29,084 bases of DNA, taken from a virus. The stretch is from the IMG/VR virus record IMGVR_UViG_3300035703_000344, positions 1 through 29,084 of that record; one strand, written 5' to 3'. Positions 15,452 through 22,913 of the stretch are shown piece by piece. Under the pieces are notes generated by a model. The model saw only the letters and a list, made by a program, of their open reading frames with translations, was not told the DNA's origin and searched no databases. The position numbers and the translations under genes are program-made. The stretch's first letter is position 1, and each line of letters opens with the position of its first letter.

Positions 15452-15619
15452 ATGTTTATTCTAGAACCTTTTGCATTACCATTCATCTATTTGTTTAAGT
15501 GGCTAGCTGAATTGTGTCTGCTACTTTCAAATCTATTGTTTGCATCTTATTCTGCTCTACTTGGTTGGAGCATGAAACTTAATGATATTGTAGAGGCTAG
15601 TATCTGGCCTAGGGACTGA
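15452..15619 (+). CDS. Small hydrophobic membrane protein (55 aa)
   Basis: The ATG at 15452 is one base after the nuclease stop; an in-frame upstream ATG at 15392 lies within the nuclease gene. The sequence starts MFILEPFALPFIYLFKWLAE and continues with LCLLLSNLLFASYSALLGW, giving one or two membrane segments, then a short acidic/basic tail. No family recognised. Its place between the nuclease and the i-spanin suggests a lysis or membrane role, but there is no motif. Confidence 0.6.
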   Translation: MFILEPFALPFIYLFKWLAELCLLLSNLLFASYSALLGWSMKLNDIVEASIWPRD

Positions 15620-15626
15620 GGTGTTT

Positions 15627-16181
15627 ATGTTAAGCATGATTCCATTGCCATATAGAATTCTATTATTTGCACTGATAGTTGGTGGAGCCTTTGCAGGTGG
15701 CTATCAGAAAGGTATTGAGCAGGGTGAAGTAGAAATACAGAAAGCTGCTAATCAAGCAGAAGAACTTTCCCTAGCTCTCAAAAAAGAACAAGAAATGATC
15801 CGTGAGGTTGTCAAGGTTGAATATGTTGACAGAGTCACTAAGATCAAAGAAAAAGAAACTAGGATTGTTGAAGCAGCAACTGAAACAGTTCCTGGTCAGT
15901 ATGATCTATCGAATGGTTGGGTACATGCACATAATGCTGCAGCATCTCCATCTATTGATCTTGATCTAAACCTAGCTGCAGATGGTACAAGCTCATTTGT
16001 GAAGGATAATGTTGGACTACAAACAATTGTAGAGAATTATTCTATCTGCTTACAGAATGCTCAGCAGCTAACCTCACTCCAGAAATATTTAATTGAAGTC
16101 AATAAAAAGATTGACGAAGAAAATAAAAAGCGTGGTATAGACATTAAGTTGCCAGACCTACCTTGGAAGAAGGAGGGTTGA
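15627..16181 (+). CDS. i-spanin-like protein (inner-membrane spanin subunit)
   Basis: 184 residues from the ATG at 15627; an upstream GTG (15621) and a downstream ATG (15636) are alternatives. An N-terminal membrane helix (~7-25, YRILLFALIVGGAFAGGY) is followed by a long charged helical region (~30-85, AANQAEELSLALKKEQEMIR) projecting into the periplasm, then a mixed C-terminal part. A proline-rich lipoprotein gene begins two bases after its stop. This arrangement is the hallmark of two-component spanins, which fuse inner and outer membranes in the last step of Gram-negative lysis. No sequence-level match to lambda Rz is claimed; the call rests on topology and gene order. Confidence 0.75.
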   Translation: MLSMIPLPYRILLFALIVGGAFAGGYQKGIEQGEVEIQKAANQAEELSLALKKEQEMIREVVKVEYVDRVTKIKEKETRIVEAATETVPGQYDLSNGWVHAHNAAASPSIDLDLNLAADGTSSFVKDNVGLQTIVENYSICLQNAQQLTSLQKYLIEVNKKIDEENKKRGIDIKLPDLPWKKEG

Positions 16182-16183
16182 TT

Positions 16184-16360
16184 ATGAAAGTTGTTATTGT
16201 ATTAATTGCTTCATTAATGCTAGCTGGTTGTGGTAAGCAGCTAACTAGATTAATGCCAAAGCTGGATAAGATTGAGTTGCCAGAAGAGTTAATGAAGCCA
16301 CCACAAGAACTAAAGACAATCAATAAACCAGAGGCACCTAAAAATGTCCCACCTAAATGA
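16184..16360 (+). CDS. o-spanin-like outer-membrane lipoprotein
   Basis: 58 residues from the ATG at 16184; an in-frame ATG at 16163 lies inside the i-spanin gene. Type II signal peptide MKVVIVLIASLMLAGC with lipidated Cys16. The mature part is short and Lys/Pro-rich (LPEELMKPPQELKTINKPEA), as in Rz1-type o-spanins. It follows the i-spanin gene by two bases and overlaps the next gene by 17. Expected to sit in the outer membrane and bind the i-spanin across the periplasm. Confidence 0.75.
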   Translation: MKVVIVLIASLMLAGCGKQLTRLMPKLDKIELPEELMKPPQELKTINKPEAPKNVPPK

Positions 16361-16634
16361 GACTGGTCTAACATACTTCCAGCATTTAATTAGAGCTTGG
16401 AAATGGGCATTCATGCTTATAGTTCATGGTCTATTTCCAAACATTTGGAAGACAAGGGTGAGTGATGAGATCTGTGTCAATAAAGATCTTGACAACGCAA
16501 CCAGAGCCTACTTGCTAAAGACAATGTATGGTATTGATGAAAGGAAAACACCTAGCATCTTTGAGAGAGCTTCTGACCGTGAAGTTGTTGCTAGAAGAAT
16601 TGTTGCTGAGAATGAGAAGTATATCCATTACTAG
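16344..16634 (+). CDS. DUF6356-like phage protein
   Basis: 96 residues overlapping the o-spanin gene. The N-terminal half has a characteristic TGLTYFQHLIRAWKWAFML..HGLFPNIWKT pattern I recognise as a small phage/bacterial family of unknown function (DUF6356, from memory). A weakly hydrophobic helix (~18-32) suggests membrane association. The C-terminal half is charged and helical. Association with spanins suggests a late function; no catalytic motif is seen. Confidence 0.68.
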   Translation: MSHLNETGLTYFQHLIRAWKWAFMLIVHGLFPNIWKTRVSDEICVNKDLDNATRAYLLKTMYGIDERKTPSIFERASDREVVARRIVAENEKYIHY

Positions 16635-16639
16635 TAAAT

Positions 16640-16647
16640 TATAAATA
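16640..16647 (+). promoter_or_regulatory. T4-type late promoter box TATAAATA
   Basis: Exact TATAAATA in the gap between two genes, 25 bases upstream of the ATG at 16673, with AAGGAG in between. Spacing equals that of the box at 2871. Confidence 0.78.
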
Positions 16648-16672
16648 AGCTTACTATGTAAGGAGAACGATC

Positions 16673-17017
16673 ATGGTTGACTTTGAGTCAAGACTATCAA
16701 AGATGGAAGCTGATGTTGCAGCCATGAAAGAGAAGGTTAGTTTCTTTTCTGTAATCTATGAAAAATTTGATAGAACATTAGATAAGTTAGATGAGCGTCA
16801 GCTAGAAGATAGAAAAGAAATTAACGAAATGATGTCCACTCTCCAAGCCAATATCATGCAAGAGATTAAGGCTTTGAGAGAGGATATGGCAAGACAGCAT
16901 AACCTCGAGAGACAAAAGATTGAGGACTTGAACAAATGGCGTTGGATCGTAGTAGGTGCTGCAGGACTAGTTGCTTGGGTAGTTTCGACCTTCACTAAAA
17001 CATTATTTGGTCGATAG
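16673..17017 (+). CDS. Coiled-coil protein with C-terminal membrane anchor
   Basis: 114 residues with a strong AAGGAG site and its own late promoter. Residues ~1-85 are a charged coiled coil (SRLSKMEADVAAMKEKV, LDERQLEDRKEINEMM); residues ~92-110 form one hydrophobic helix (WIVVGAAGLVAWVVSTF) and end in a short basic tail. The layout resembles XhlA-type lysis accessory proteins, though no diagnostic motif is visible. Late expression and closeness to the spanins favour a membrane or lysis role. Confidence 0.72.
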   Translation: MVDFESRLSKMEADVAAMKEKVSFFSVIYEKFDRTLDKLDERQLEDRKEINEMMSTLQANIMQEIKALREDMARQHNLERQKIEDLNKWRWIVVGAAGLVAWVVSTFTKTLFGR

Positions 17018-17023
17018 TTATTG

Positions 17024-17284
17024 ATGTTTATCCCGGGTCTGGTTAATAGAACTCCTACAGTACGTCAAAGGAGCAGATACTTGGTTGAATCCGTTAACAA
17101 TATCCGCAACGAGATGCCATTGGTCAGACAGGACGTTGCGCTAACTCCAGTAAGCTTAATATCAAATAACTCGAAATTGCAACCTACTCCTGATAGTAGT
17201 CTACTATCAACAAGCCCACAAGAAATACAAAGACAGCTTGAGGCTTGGGAAAAGGCAAAACAACGGATCCACATAGTAGTATGA
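17024..17284 (+). CDS. Small hypothetical phage protein
   Basis: 86 residues from the ATG at 17024; a TTG at 17021 is adjacent. The sequence is moderately basic (TPTVRQRSRYLVESVNNIRN), with a Ser/Thr/Pro-rich middle and a C-terminal helix (QEIQRQLEAWEKAKQR). No domain recognised. The stop overlaps the next start as ATGA, so it is translationally coupled to the following conserved protein. Confidence 0.62.
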   Translation: MFIPGLVNRTPTVRQRSRYLVESVNNIRNEMPLVRQDVALTPVSLISNNSKLQPTPDSSLLSTSPQEIQRQLEAWEKAKQRIHIVV

Positions 17285-17472
17285 AATTCAAGCAATTCCT
17301 AGAAAACTTTATGGATGGTCGCAACCCTCAGGATAAGGGTGATATGGCACGTCATGGTCTGAAGGGAAAGTCAATTTCACAACTGAAGAAAGTTAGGTCA
17401 TCCAAAACAGCTAGCCCAAGACAGAAGCAACTTGCACATTGGTTCATTAATATGCACAGCAAAAGGAAATAG
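17281..17472 (+). CDS. Small conserved basic phage protein
   Basis: 63 residues from the ATG at 17281 (ATGA overlap). It begins MKFKQFLENF and contains GDMARHGLKGKSISQLKKVRSS followed by SPRQKQLAHWFINMH, a pattern I recognise in many aquatic phage proteins, both alone and as a C-terminal module of larger ones. Function is unknown; the basic charge would allow nucleic-acid binding. Its last codon lies at the edge of the early promoter that follows, so it ends the late block. Confidence 0.72.
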   Translation: MKFKQFLENFMDGRNPQDKGDMARHGLKGKSISQLKKVRSSKTASPRQKQLAHWFINMHSKRK

Positions 17473-17501
17473 TTGACCTTTTAGCCCTCTCTCTGTATAA
17501 T
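17473..17501 (+). promoter_or_regulatory. Sigma70-type (early) promoter
   Basis: TTGACC (17473-17478) and a perfect TATAAT (17496-17501) separated by 17 bases, the optimal spacing for host housekeeping RNA polymerase. Transcription would begin near 17508, giving a ~26-base leader for the primase gene. It marks the switch from late genes to replication genes. Confidence 0.85.
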
Positions 17502-17533
17502 CAGCGTGTCGCCATTCTGATTAGGGTTATAAG

Positions 17534-18580
17534 ATGCTTTGGATTGATATTAAGTACGCTAACCTTGCCTCGAGCAAGTTCCCCCGATATAAAGTAAAAA
17601 GACAGAAGCCATTCCAGGCTAACTTCCGTTGTATATACTGCGGCGACTCTAAGAACAATAAATACAAGACCAGAGGCTATCTTTTAGAGAATTCTAAGGG
17701 ATATGTGGTTTACCATTGTCACAACTGTGGTAAGTCTACGAGCTTCGACGCGGCTCTAAAATACGTCGATCCAATTTTACATAAGGAATATGTTCTCGAG
17801 AAGTACAAGGAGAGAGCTACGCAAGTCGTTACCTCCACAGTTACTGAGAATGTGTTCCAGCCTGATATGTCTAAGTTTGCTAAGAGGAGATTTGAGAAGT
17901 TTGAACCGTTGAAAGAGCTTAAGAAGGTCTCCCAGCTACAACCAGACCATATTGCCAAGAAGTATGTGGTCAGTAGACAGATCCCTTCCAATAAGCACTA
18001 CCTGCTCTACTACTGTCCTAAGTTCAAAGACTTTACCAATAAGTTAATTCCTGGTAAGTTTGAGAACACTGACCATGATAGTGGTAGGCTGATGATTCCA
18101 TTGATTGACCGAGAAGGTACGATGTTTGGATATCAAGGTAGAGCTCTTAATAACGATAAGATTAGATACATTACAATTGTCTTGGATGAGAGTAAGCCAA
18201 GATTGTTTGGTCTAGATACAATTGACACTAAGCAAGATGTTATTGTTGTAGAAGGTCCAATCGATTCTCTCTTCTTGCCTAATTGTATTGCAATGGCTGG
18301 TGGTGACAATGGTGATGTTGAGAAGCTTGGGTTGGATGATAAACTAATCTTCTGCTTTGATAACGAACCTAGAAACGTAGATACTGTCAAGCGTATGAAA
18401 AAGATGATAGATAAAGGATACAGAGTAACTTTTTGGCCAAGCAGCATTGTGCATAAGGATGTTAATGATATGGTCCTAAATGGGTTGAGCCAAGAAGAGA
18501 TTTCAGGTATAATCTATCGCAATGCCAAGAGAGGCATGCAAGCATTATTAGAACTACAAAAATGGAAGAAAGTACAATGA
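17534..18580 (+). CDS. 61: DNA primase, T4 gp61-like
   Basis: 348 residues. An N-terminal zinc-binding domain has two Cys pairs (C33/C36 and C62/C65, CIYC and CHNC). The catalytic TOPRIM domain shows IVVEGPIDSLF (E240), the glycine-rich AGGDNGD and CFDNE (D276, E278), matching the DnaG/gp61 fold. Length is close to T4 gp61 (342 aa). It makes RNA primers for lagging-strand synthesis together with the gp41-type helicase, which is not in this window. It is preceded by a consensus early promoter and overlaps the next gene as ATGA. Key residues are intact. Confidence 0.92.
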   Translation: MLWIDIKYANLASSKFPRYKVKRQKPFQANFRCIYCGDSKNNKYKTRGYLLENSKGYVVYHCHNCGKSTSFDAALKYVDPILHKEYVLEKYKERATQVVTSTVTENVFQPDMSKFAKRRFEKFEPLKELKKVSQLQPDHIAKKYVVSRQIPSNKHYLLYYCPKFKDFTNKLIPGKFENTDHDSGRLMIPLIDREGTMFGYQGRALNNDKIRYITIVLDESKPRLFGLDTIDTKQDVIVVEGPIDSLFLPNCIAMAGGDNGDVEKLGLDDKLIFCFDNEPRNVDTVKRMKKMIDKGYRVTFWPSSIVHKDVNDMVLNGLSQEEISGIIYRNAKRGMQALLELQKWKKVQ

Positions 18581-18765
18581 GTGAAAAGGACGAGCCCAAA
18601 ATTTGGACTACAAGTGTAGTCGAAGAAAATGGTGAGATGGTTATTTTGTTTCCGCCTGACTTCATGGATCATGTTGGTTGGAAAGAAGGTGATTCTTTAG
18701 CATGGGTTGTATCAGATGATGGTAAGCAATGCTATATCCGTAAACTAGAATCACCCGAGGATTGA
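18577..18765 (+). CDS. AbrB/MazE-like small protein
   Basis: 62 residues if started at the ATG at 18577, which overlaps the primase stop as ATGA; an ATG at 18562 is possible. The core KIWTTSVVEENGEMVILFPP..MDHVGWKEGD followed by LAWVVSDDG matches the swapped-hairpin AbrB/SpoVT/MazE pattern (beta strand, [IL]P/PP turn, Gly-hydrophobic-x-x-GD). Family members bind DNA as dimers and act as regulators or antitoxins. No toxin gene adjoins it, so an antitoxin role is not supported. Similar small proteins between primase and nrdA occur in other T4-like aquatic phages, as I recall. Confidence 0.7.
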   Translation: MSEKDEPKIWTTSVVEENGEMVILFPPDFMDHVGWKEGDSLAWVVSDDGKQCYIRKLESPED

Positions 18766-18766
18766 A

Positions 18767-20551
18767 ATGAAATACCTAGACATCAACATCGACCTATCAA
18801 GAGACGAGCTATTTGATGAGCATGGTCTAAAGAGACTACGTGAGTCATATATGAAGGATGATGAGTCATCACCTCAGCATCGTTTCGCATTCGTATCTAA
18901 GGCATTTGCTTCTAATGAGAAGCATGCGCAGAGATTGTATGACTATGCATCTAAGCATTGGTTATCTTACTCTACCCCTATCCTTTCGTATGGTAGAACA
19001 ACAAAGGGCTTGCCTATCTCTTGTTTCCTTAACTACATGGATGATTCATCACAGGGGCTAGTTGACACTCTTTCAGAAACTAACTGGCTATCTATGCTTG
19101 GCGGCGGCGTTGGTATTGGTCTAGGTATTAGATCAGCTGACGAGAAGTCTACTGGTATCATGCCTCACCTAAAGATCTATGATGCTTCTTGCTTGGCCTA
19201 TCGCCAGGGTCGGACTCGTAGAGGCTCCTATGCTGCATACCTTGATATCTCTCACCCAGATATTATCTCATTCTTGGAGATGAGAAAGCCAACTGGTGAC
19301 CAGAATATTCGTTGTTTGAACCTTCACCATGGTATCAACATCTCAGATAAGTTCATGCAGATTATTGAGAAGTGCATGACTGATCCATTAGCTGATGATA
19401 CATGGGAACTTATTGATCCATTCTCACATGAAGTTAAAGAGAAGGTGTCAGCAAGAGAACTTTGGCAAAAGATTCTTGAATTGAGAATGATGACAGGTGA
19501 ACCTTACATTCACTACATTGACACTTCTAATAAGTACTTACCGCAATGGCTAAAGGATAAGGGATTGTCTGTTAAGCAGTCAAACCTTTGTTCAGAAATT
19601 ATTCTACCAACAGATAAGAAGAGAACAGCGGTATGTTGCCTATCATCAGTCAATCTAGAGTATTACGATGAGTGGAAGGACGACAAGAAGTTCCTTCATG
19701 ATGTTGCTGAGATGTTGGATAATGTCCTCCAACACTTCATCGATAACGCTCCTAAGCCAGTTCATCGCGCTGTATATTCTGCCACTCGCGAGCGCTCTAT
19801 TGGAGTTGGTGCTCTAGGGTTCCATGCATACCTTCAGAAGAATATGTTGGCATTTGAGTCTGCAATGGCTAAGTCTGCCAACATGAGAATGTTCAAAAAT
19901 ATTAGAGAGAAGTTAGATGAAGCTAATAAGAAGTTGGGCGCAGAAAGAGGAGAGGCGCCAGATGCTGCAGGTACTGGGTTACGTTTTAGCCATCTCATTG
20001 CTGTCGCTCCTAATGCTAGCAGTTCTATTATTATGGGTAATACCTCCCCCTCGATCGAACCATACAGAGCAAACGGTTTCAGACAAGACACACTATCTGG
20101 TGCCTACTTTTATAGAAACAAGTATCTCAACAGCCTACTAAAGAGTAAGGGCATTGAGGATGATAAGCTAGCTGAGATTTGGTCTTCTATTATTGCTAAC
20201 GATGGCTCTATCCAGCACTTAGATATTCTTGAGGAGTATGAAAAAGATGTATTCAAAACTGCCATGGAAATTGACCAGCGCTGGATTGTCGAGCATGCAG
20301 CTGACCGTCAGCAATTCATTGATCAAGGCCAGTCAGTTAACTTATTCTTTAGACCAAACGCTAACATTAAATATCTTCATGCTGTACACTTTATGGCATG
20401 GAAGCATGAACTAAAGACTTTATACTACTGTCGCTCAGAGAAGATTGGTAAAGCTGATAAGGTAGCTAAAAAGATTGAGCGCGAGATTATTCAAGAGATA
20501 GATATCAAGGCTCTAACAGAAGGCACAGAATGCCTGGCATGCGAGGGATAA
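18767..20551 (+). CDS. nrdA: Ribonucleoside-diphosphate reductase alpha subunit, compact form
   Basis: 594 residues, against 761 for E. coli NrdA. Active-site elements are present: the redox Cys in LPISCFL (C86), the radical Cys in SNLCSE (C275), its partner in AVCCLSSVNL (C290/C291), the tyrosine pair of the radical pathway in LYYCRS (Y553/Y554) and the C-terminal shuttle CLACEG (C589/C592). About 140 residues are missing at the N-terminus, including the whole ATP-cone that lets dATP switch the enzyme off. The upstream gene ends one base before the ATG, so no longer start exists. It reduces ribonucleotides for phage DNA synthesis with the NrdB encoded at 21933. Confidence 0.93.
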   Translation: MKYLDINIDLSRDELFDEHGLKRLRESYMKDDESSPQHRFAFVSKAFASNEKHAQRLYDYASKHWLSYSTPILSYGRTTKGLPISCFLNYMDDSSQGLVDTLSETNWLSMLGGGVGIGLGIRSADEKSTGIMPHLKIYDASCLAYRQGRTRRGSYAAYLDISHPDIISFLEMRKPTGDQNIRCLNLHHGINISDKFMQIIEKCMTDPLADDTWELIDPFSHEVKEKVSARELWQKILELRMMTGEPYIHYIDTSNKYLPQWLKDKGLSVKQSNLCSEIILPTDKKRTAVCCLSSVNLEYYDEWKDDKKFLHDVAEMLDNVLQHFIDNAPKPVHRAVYSATRERSIGVGALGFHAYLQKNMLAFESAMAKSANMRMFKNIREKLDEANKKLGAERGEAPDAAGTGLRFSHLIAVAPNASSSIIMGNTSPSIEPYRANGFRQDTLSGAYFYRNKYLNSLLKSKGIEDDKLAEIWSSIIANDGSIQHLDILEEYEKDVFKTAMEIDQRWIVEHAADRQQFIDQGQSVNLFFRPNANIKYLHAVHFMAWKHELKTLYYCRSEKIGKADKVAKKIEREIIQEIDIKALTEGTECLACEG

Positions 20552-20554
20552 CAA

Positions 20555-20806
20555 ATGGCAAACTATAGATTTAAAACAACAATTCAAGCACAACAATGCA
20601 ATGCTGAGACATTTGAAGATGTATATGCATGGGCTCAATTGAATGGCGTTGCATCTAATAAGACAGACACATCGTTTGTGATTACCTGTGATGATGAACA
20701 GTTTACGTTAAATAACATCGGCACTACATGGGTTATGAAGTTTGGTGATAATAAATGGCTTATTGCTAGCGATAGACGTTTTCAACAACTGTTTGAAGCT
20801 GTATAA
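20555..20806 (+). CDS. Small hypothetical phage protein
   Basis: 83 residues between nrdA and the next gene, with a GAGGGAT ribosome-binding stretch inside the nrdA end. It begins YRFKTTIQAQQCNAETFEDV and ends IASDRRFQQLFEAV, with a WVMKFGDNKW turn. The pattern (N-terminal beta strand, helix, two strands, then a D-x-x-F helix) is reminiscent of small phage proteins with a PGDWI-type core, but the match is weak. It sits among ribonucleotide reductase genes and may simply be a passenger. The stop overlaps the next start as TAATG. Confidence 0.62.
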   Translation: MANYRFKTTIQAQQCNAETFEDVYAWAQLNGVASNKTDTSFVITCDDEQFTLNNIGTTWVMKFGDNKWLIASDRRFQQLFEAV

Positions 20807-21288
20807 TGGCAGGTTGGAGAAAAAGAAGTAAGACAGGTGGTATCACCCGTACTTCAACCAGTAAAGGTTGGACAACTTCTACTTCTCAAGGAGCTGGCAA
20901 AAAGAATGGTCTTGGTTATAGAGTAACAACTACTCATAGGGCAGATGGTAAAACTGTTGTCCGTACTACTGAAAGAAATAATGGTTGGCATAAAACAACT
21001 CAGAGAACACTATCAAGTAAAGATCCATATAAGCTAACAAAAAGAGATTTTGACAAGTTGGCTAGGGATGGCGATAGTTCCGGGACTGGATATGTTCTTC
21101 TTTTCTTTTTTTGTGTTTGGGCAATCGTCGAGATAATTAGCTGGGTTAGAGGACAGCTCCAGCCCGTGTTTAATTTTTTTGACACACATAACACAATTGA
21201 TGTTGTAGTTGTCCTTACAATATGTGCTGTTGGTTCTTGGATATTCTTGAAAATAATATTCAAATTTTGGAATAAATGGTTTAATTAA
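20806..21288 (+). CDS. Membrane protein with basic Thr/Ser-rich N-terminus
   Basis: 160 residues. Residues 1-90 are strongly basic and rich in Thr, Ser, Gly and Lys (RKRSKTGGITRTSTSKGWTT), likely disordered or nucleic-acid/membrane binding. Two membrane helices follow at ~97-113 (VLLFFFCVWAIVEIISW) and ~132-152 (VVVVLTICAVGSWIFLKIIF). No recognised domain. It lies in an early-type block between nrdA and an oxygenase gene. Possibly a host-takeover membrane protein; this is inference. Confidence 0.62.
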   Translation: MAGWRKRSKTGGITRTSTSKGWTTSTSQGAGKKNGLGYRVTTTHRADGKTVVRTTERNNGWHKTTQRTLSSKDPYKLTKRDFDKLARDGDSSGTGYVLLFFFCVWAIVEIISWVRGQLQPVFNFFDTHNTIDVVVVLTICAVGSWIFLKIIFKFWNKWFN

Positions 21289-21289
21289 T

Positions 21290-21919
21290 ATGAAGATAGA
21301 AATTAGAGATGACTTCATTGGTGTGTTTGATAGTGCATACACACAAGAGCAATGTAATAGTTATATACGCTTTTTTAAAAATGCTGAAAAGGCTGGCATG
21401 GTTGTTAATAGACAGAACAGTGAAAATGTGTCACCTTTCTCTAAAGATGACTTATCGACAACAGCTAATGGCAACCATTTAGCTAACTGGATAATTGTGA
21501 AACATCCGGAGATAGCGGAAGTTTATAATCACTCTACTGAGTTTACAAACGTATTAATTAACCAGTGCTTAAAGGAGTATTGTAGGAAGTATCCTGGACT
21601 TGCAGGCTTCCCAGATGCTGAAAAGAAACTTTCAATTCAGGATACCAAGGTACAAAAAACAGTTCCTGGTCAAGGTTATCATGTATGGCATCATGAGCAT
21701 GGAACATCGGGTAGAGCACCAAGAAGGTTATTAGCATTTTCTTTATATCTTAATGATGTGGAAGAAGGTGGTGAAACTGAATTTCTATATCAGAAGGTTA
21801 GATTTAAACCAATAATGGGCCAGATGTTAATTTGGCCTGCATACTTTACGCATGCCCATAGAGGCAACCAACCGTTAAGTGGTGAGAAGTATATCATCAC
21901 TGGTTGGATAGAGAAATAG
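21290..21919 (+). CDS. Prolyl 4-hydroxylase-like 2OG-Fe(II) oxygenase
   Basis: 209 residues. The C-terminal half has the Fe(II)/2-oxoglutarate oxygenase signature: HVWHHEHGT with H134-x-E136, LLAFSLYLNDVEEGGETEFLY, FTHAHRGN (distal His at 188 or 190) and GEKYIITGW (K200 as likely 2-oxoglutarate anchor). The GGETEF core is typical of the P4H-type oxygenases found in aquatic T4-like phages, where the iron ligand motif is often HxE rather than HxD. Substrate unknown: peptidyl proline, another protein residue or a nucleotide. It sits between nrdA and nrdB, 13 bases before nrdB. Confidence 0.85.
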   Translation: MKIEIRDDFIGVFDSAYTQEQCNSYIRFFKNAEKAGMVVNRQNSENVSPFSKDDLSTTANGNHLANWIIVKHPEIAEVYNHSTEFTNVLINQCLKEYCRKYPGLAGFPDAEKKLSIQDTKVQKTVPGQGYHVWHHEHGTSGRAPRRLLAFSLYLNDVEEGGETEFLYQKVRFKPIMGQMLIWPAYFTHAHRGNQPLSGEKYIITGWIEK

Positions 21920-21932
21920 GAAGATACTAAAA

Positions 21933-22913
21933 ATGACAACAAAGAACGAACTAACTCTTATGGATGAGAGAAGCTATTTTAAGCCATTCAGCTATCCTTG
22001 GGCATATGAGGCTTGGTTGAAGCATGAGCAGAGCCATTGGTTACACACAGAAGTACCGATGCTAGAAGATTCGAAGGATTGGAAGAACAAACTCAAGGAA
22101 AGTGAAAAGGAATTCCTAACACAGATCTTTAGATTCTTTACACAAGGTGACATTGATGTTGCTGGTGGTTATATTAAGACCTACCTTCCATTCTTCCCTC
22201 AGCCAGAGGTCAGAATGATGTTGGCTGGCTTTGCTGCGCGTGAAGCATTACACGTTGCTGCCTATTCGCATTTGATTGAAACATTAGGCATGCCGGAAGA
22301 TACATACAATCAGTTCCTCGAATATCAAGCAATGAAGGATAAGCATGACTATCTAGCAAAGTTTACAAAGAGTGATAAGAAGAGAATTGCACAGAACATT
22401 GCTGCATTCTCAGCTTTCACGGAAGGTATGCAATTGTTTAGTTCATTCATTATGCTACTTAACTTTCCACGACATGGCAAGATGAAAGGAATGGGCCAGA
22501 TCATTACTTGGAGTATTGTTGATGAGACTCAACATGCTGAAGCAATGATTAAGTTGTTCCGAACCTATATCGAAGAGAATAGGGAGTTGTGGAATGATGA
22601 ACTTAAATCTGAAATTTATACTATTGCAACTAAGATGGTGGAACTCGAAGATCAATTTATTGATTTGGCGTTCGAGGGCGGGGAGATGGAGAATCTGTCT
22701 TCGGAAGACGTCAAGAAGTATATCAGATACATCGCTGATAGACGTCTCATTTCGCTAGGCATGAAGGGTATCTTCAAAGTTAAGAAAAATCCACTACCAT
22801 GGGTTGAGGAGATGATTAATGCTCCAACCCATACGAACTTCTTTGAGAATAGAGCAACAGATTATGCTAAGGGTGCCTTGAGCGGCTCATGGGAAGATGT
22901 CTGGGCAAATTAA
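21933..22913 (+). CDS. nrdB: Ribonucleoside-diphosphate reductase beta subunit
   Basis: 326 residues, close to the usual class Ia length of about 340-375. Di-iron ligands are visible in order: the Asp in FTQGDIDVAG, Glu and His in REALHVAAYSH, Glu in FTEGMQLF, and Glu and His in DETQHAEA. The radical tyrosine is Y111 in AAYSHL. So the subunit appears to be a normal tyrosyl-radical class Ia partner for the compact NrdA. The 3' end overlaps the next gene by 17 bases. Confidence 0.94.
   Translation: MTTKNELTLMDERSYFKPFSYPWAYEAWLKHEQSHWLHTEVPMLEDSKDWKNKLKESEKEFLTQIFRFFTQGDIDVAGGYIKTYLPFFPQPEVRMMLAGFAAREALHVAAYSHLIETLGMPEDTYNQFLEYQAMKDKHDYLAKFTKSDKKRIAQNIAAFSAFTEGMQLFSSFIMLLNFPRHGKMKGMGQIITWSIVDETQHAEAMIKLFRTYIEENRELWNDELKSEIYTIATKMVELEDQFIDLAFEGGEMENLSSEDVKKYIRYIADRRLISLGMKGIFKVKKNPLPWVEEMINAPTHTNFFENRATDYAKGALSGSWEDVWAN

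Noticed and set aside
18577-18765. AbrB/MazE-like protein as the antitoxin of a toxin-antitoxin pair.
   Set aside because: Neighbours are primase and nrdA; no small toxin-like gene (MazF, PIN, RelE type) adjoins it.
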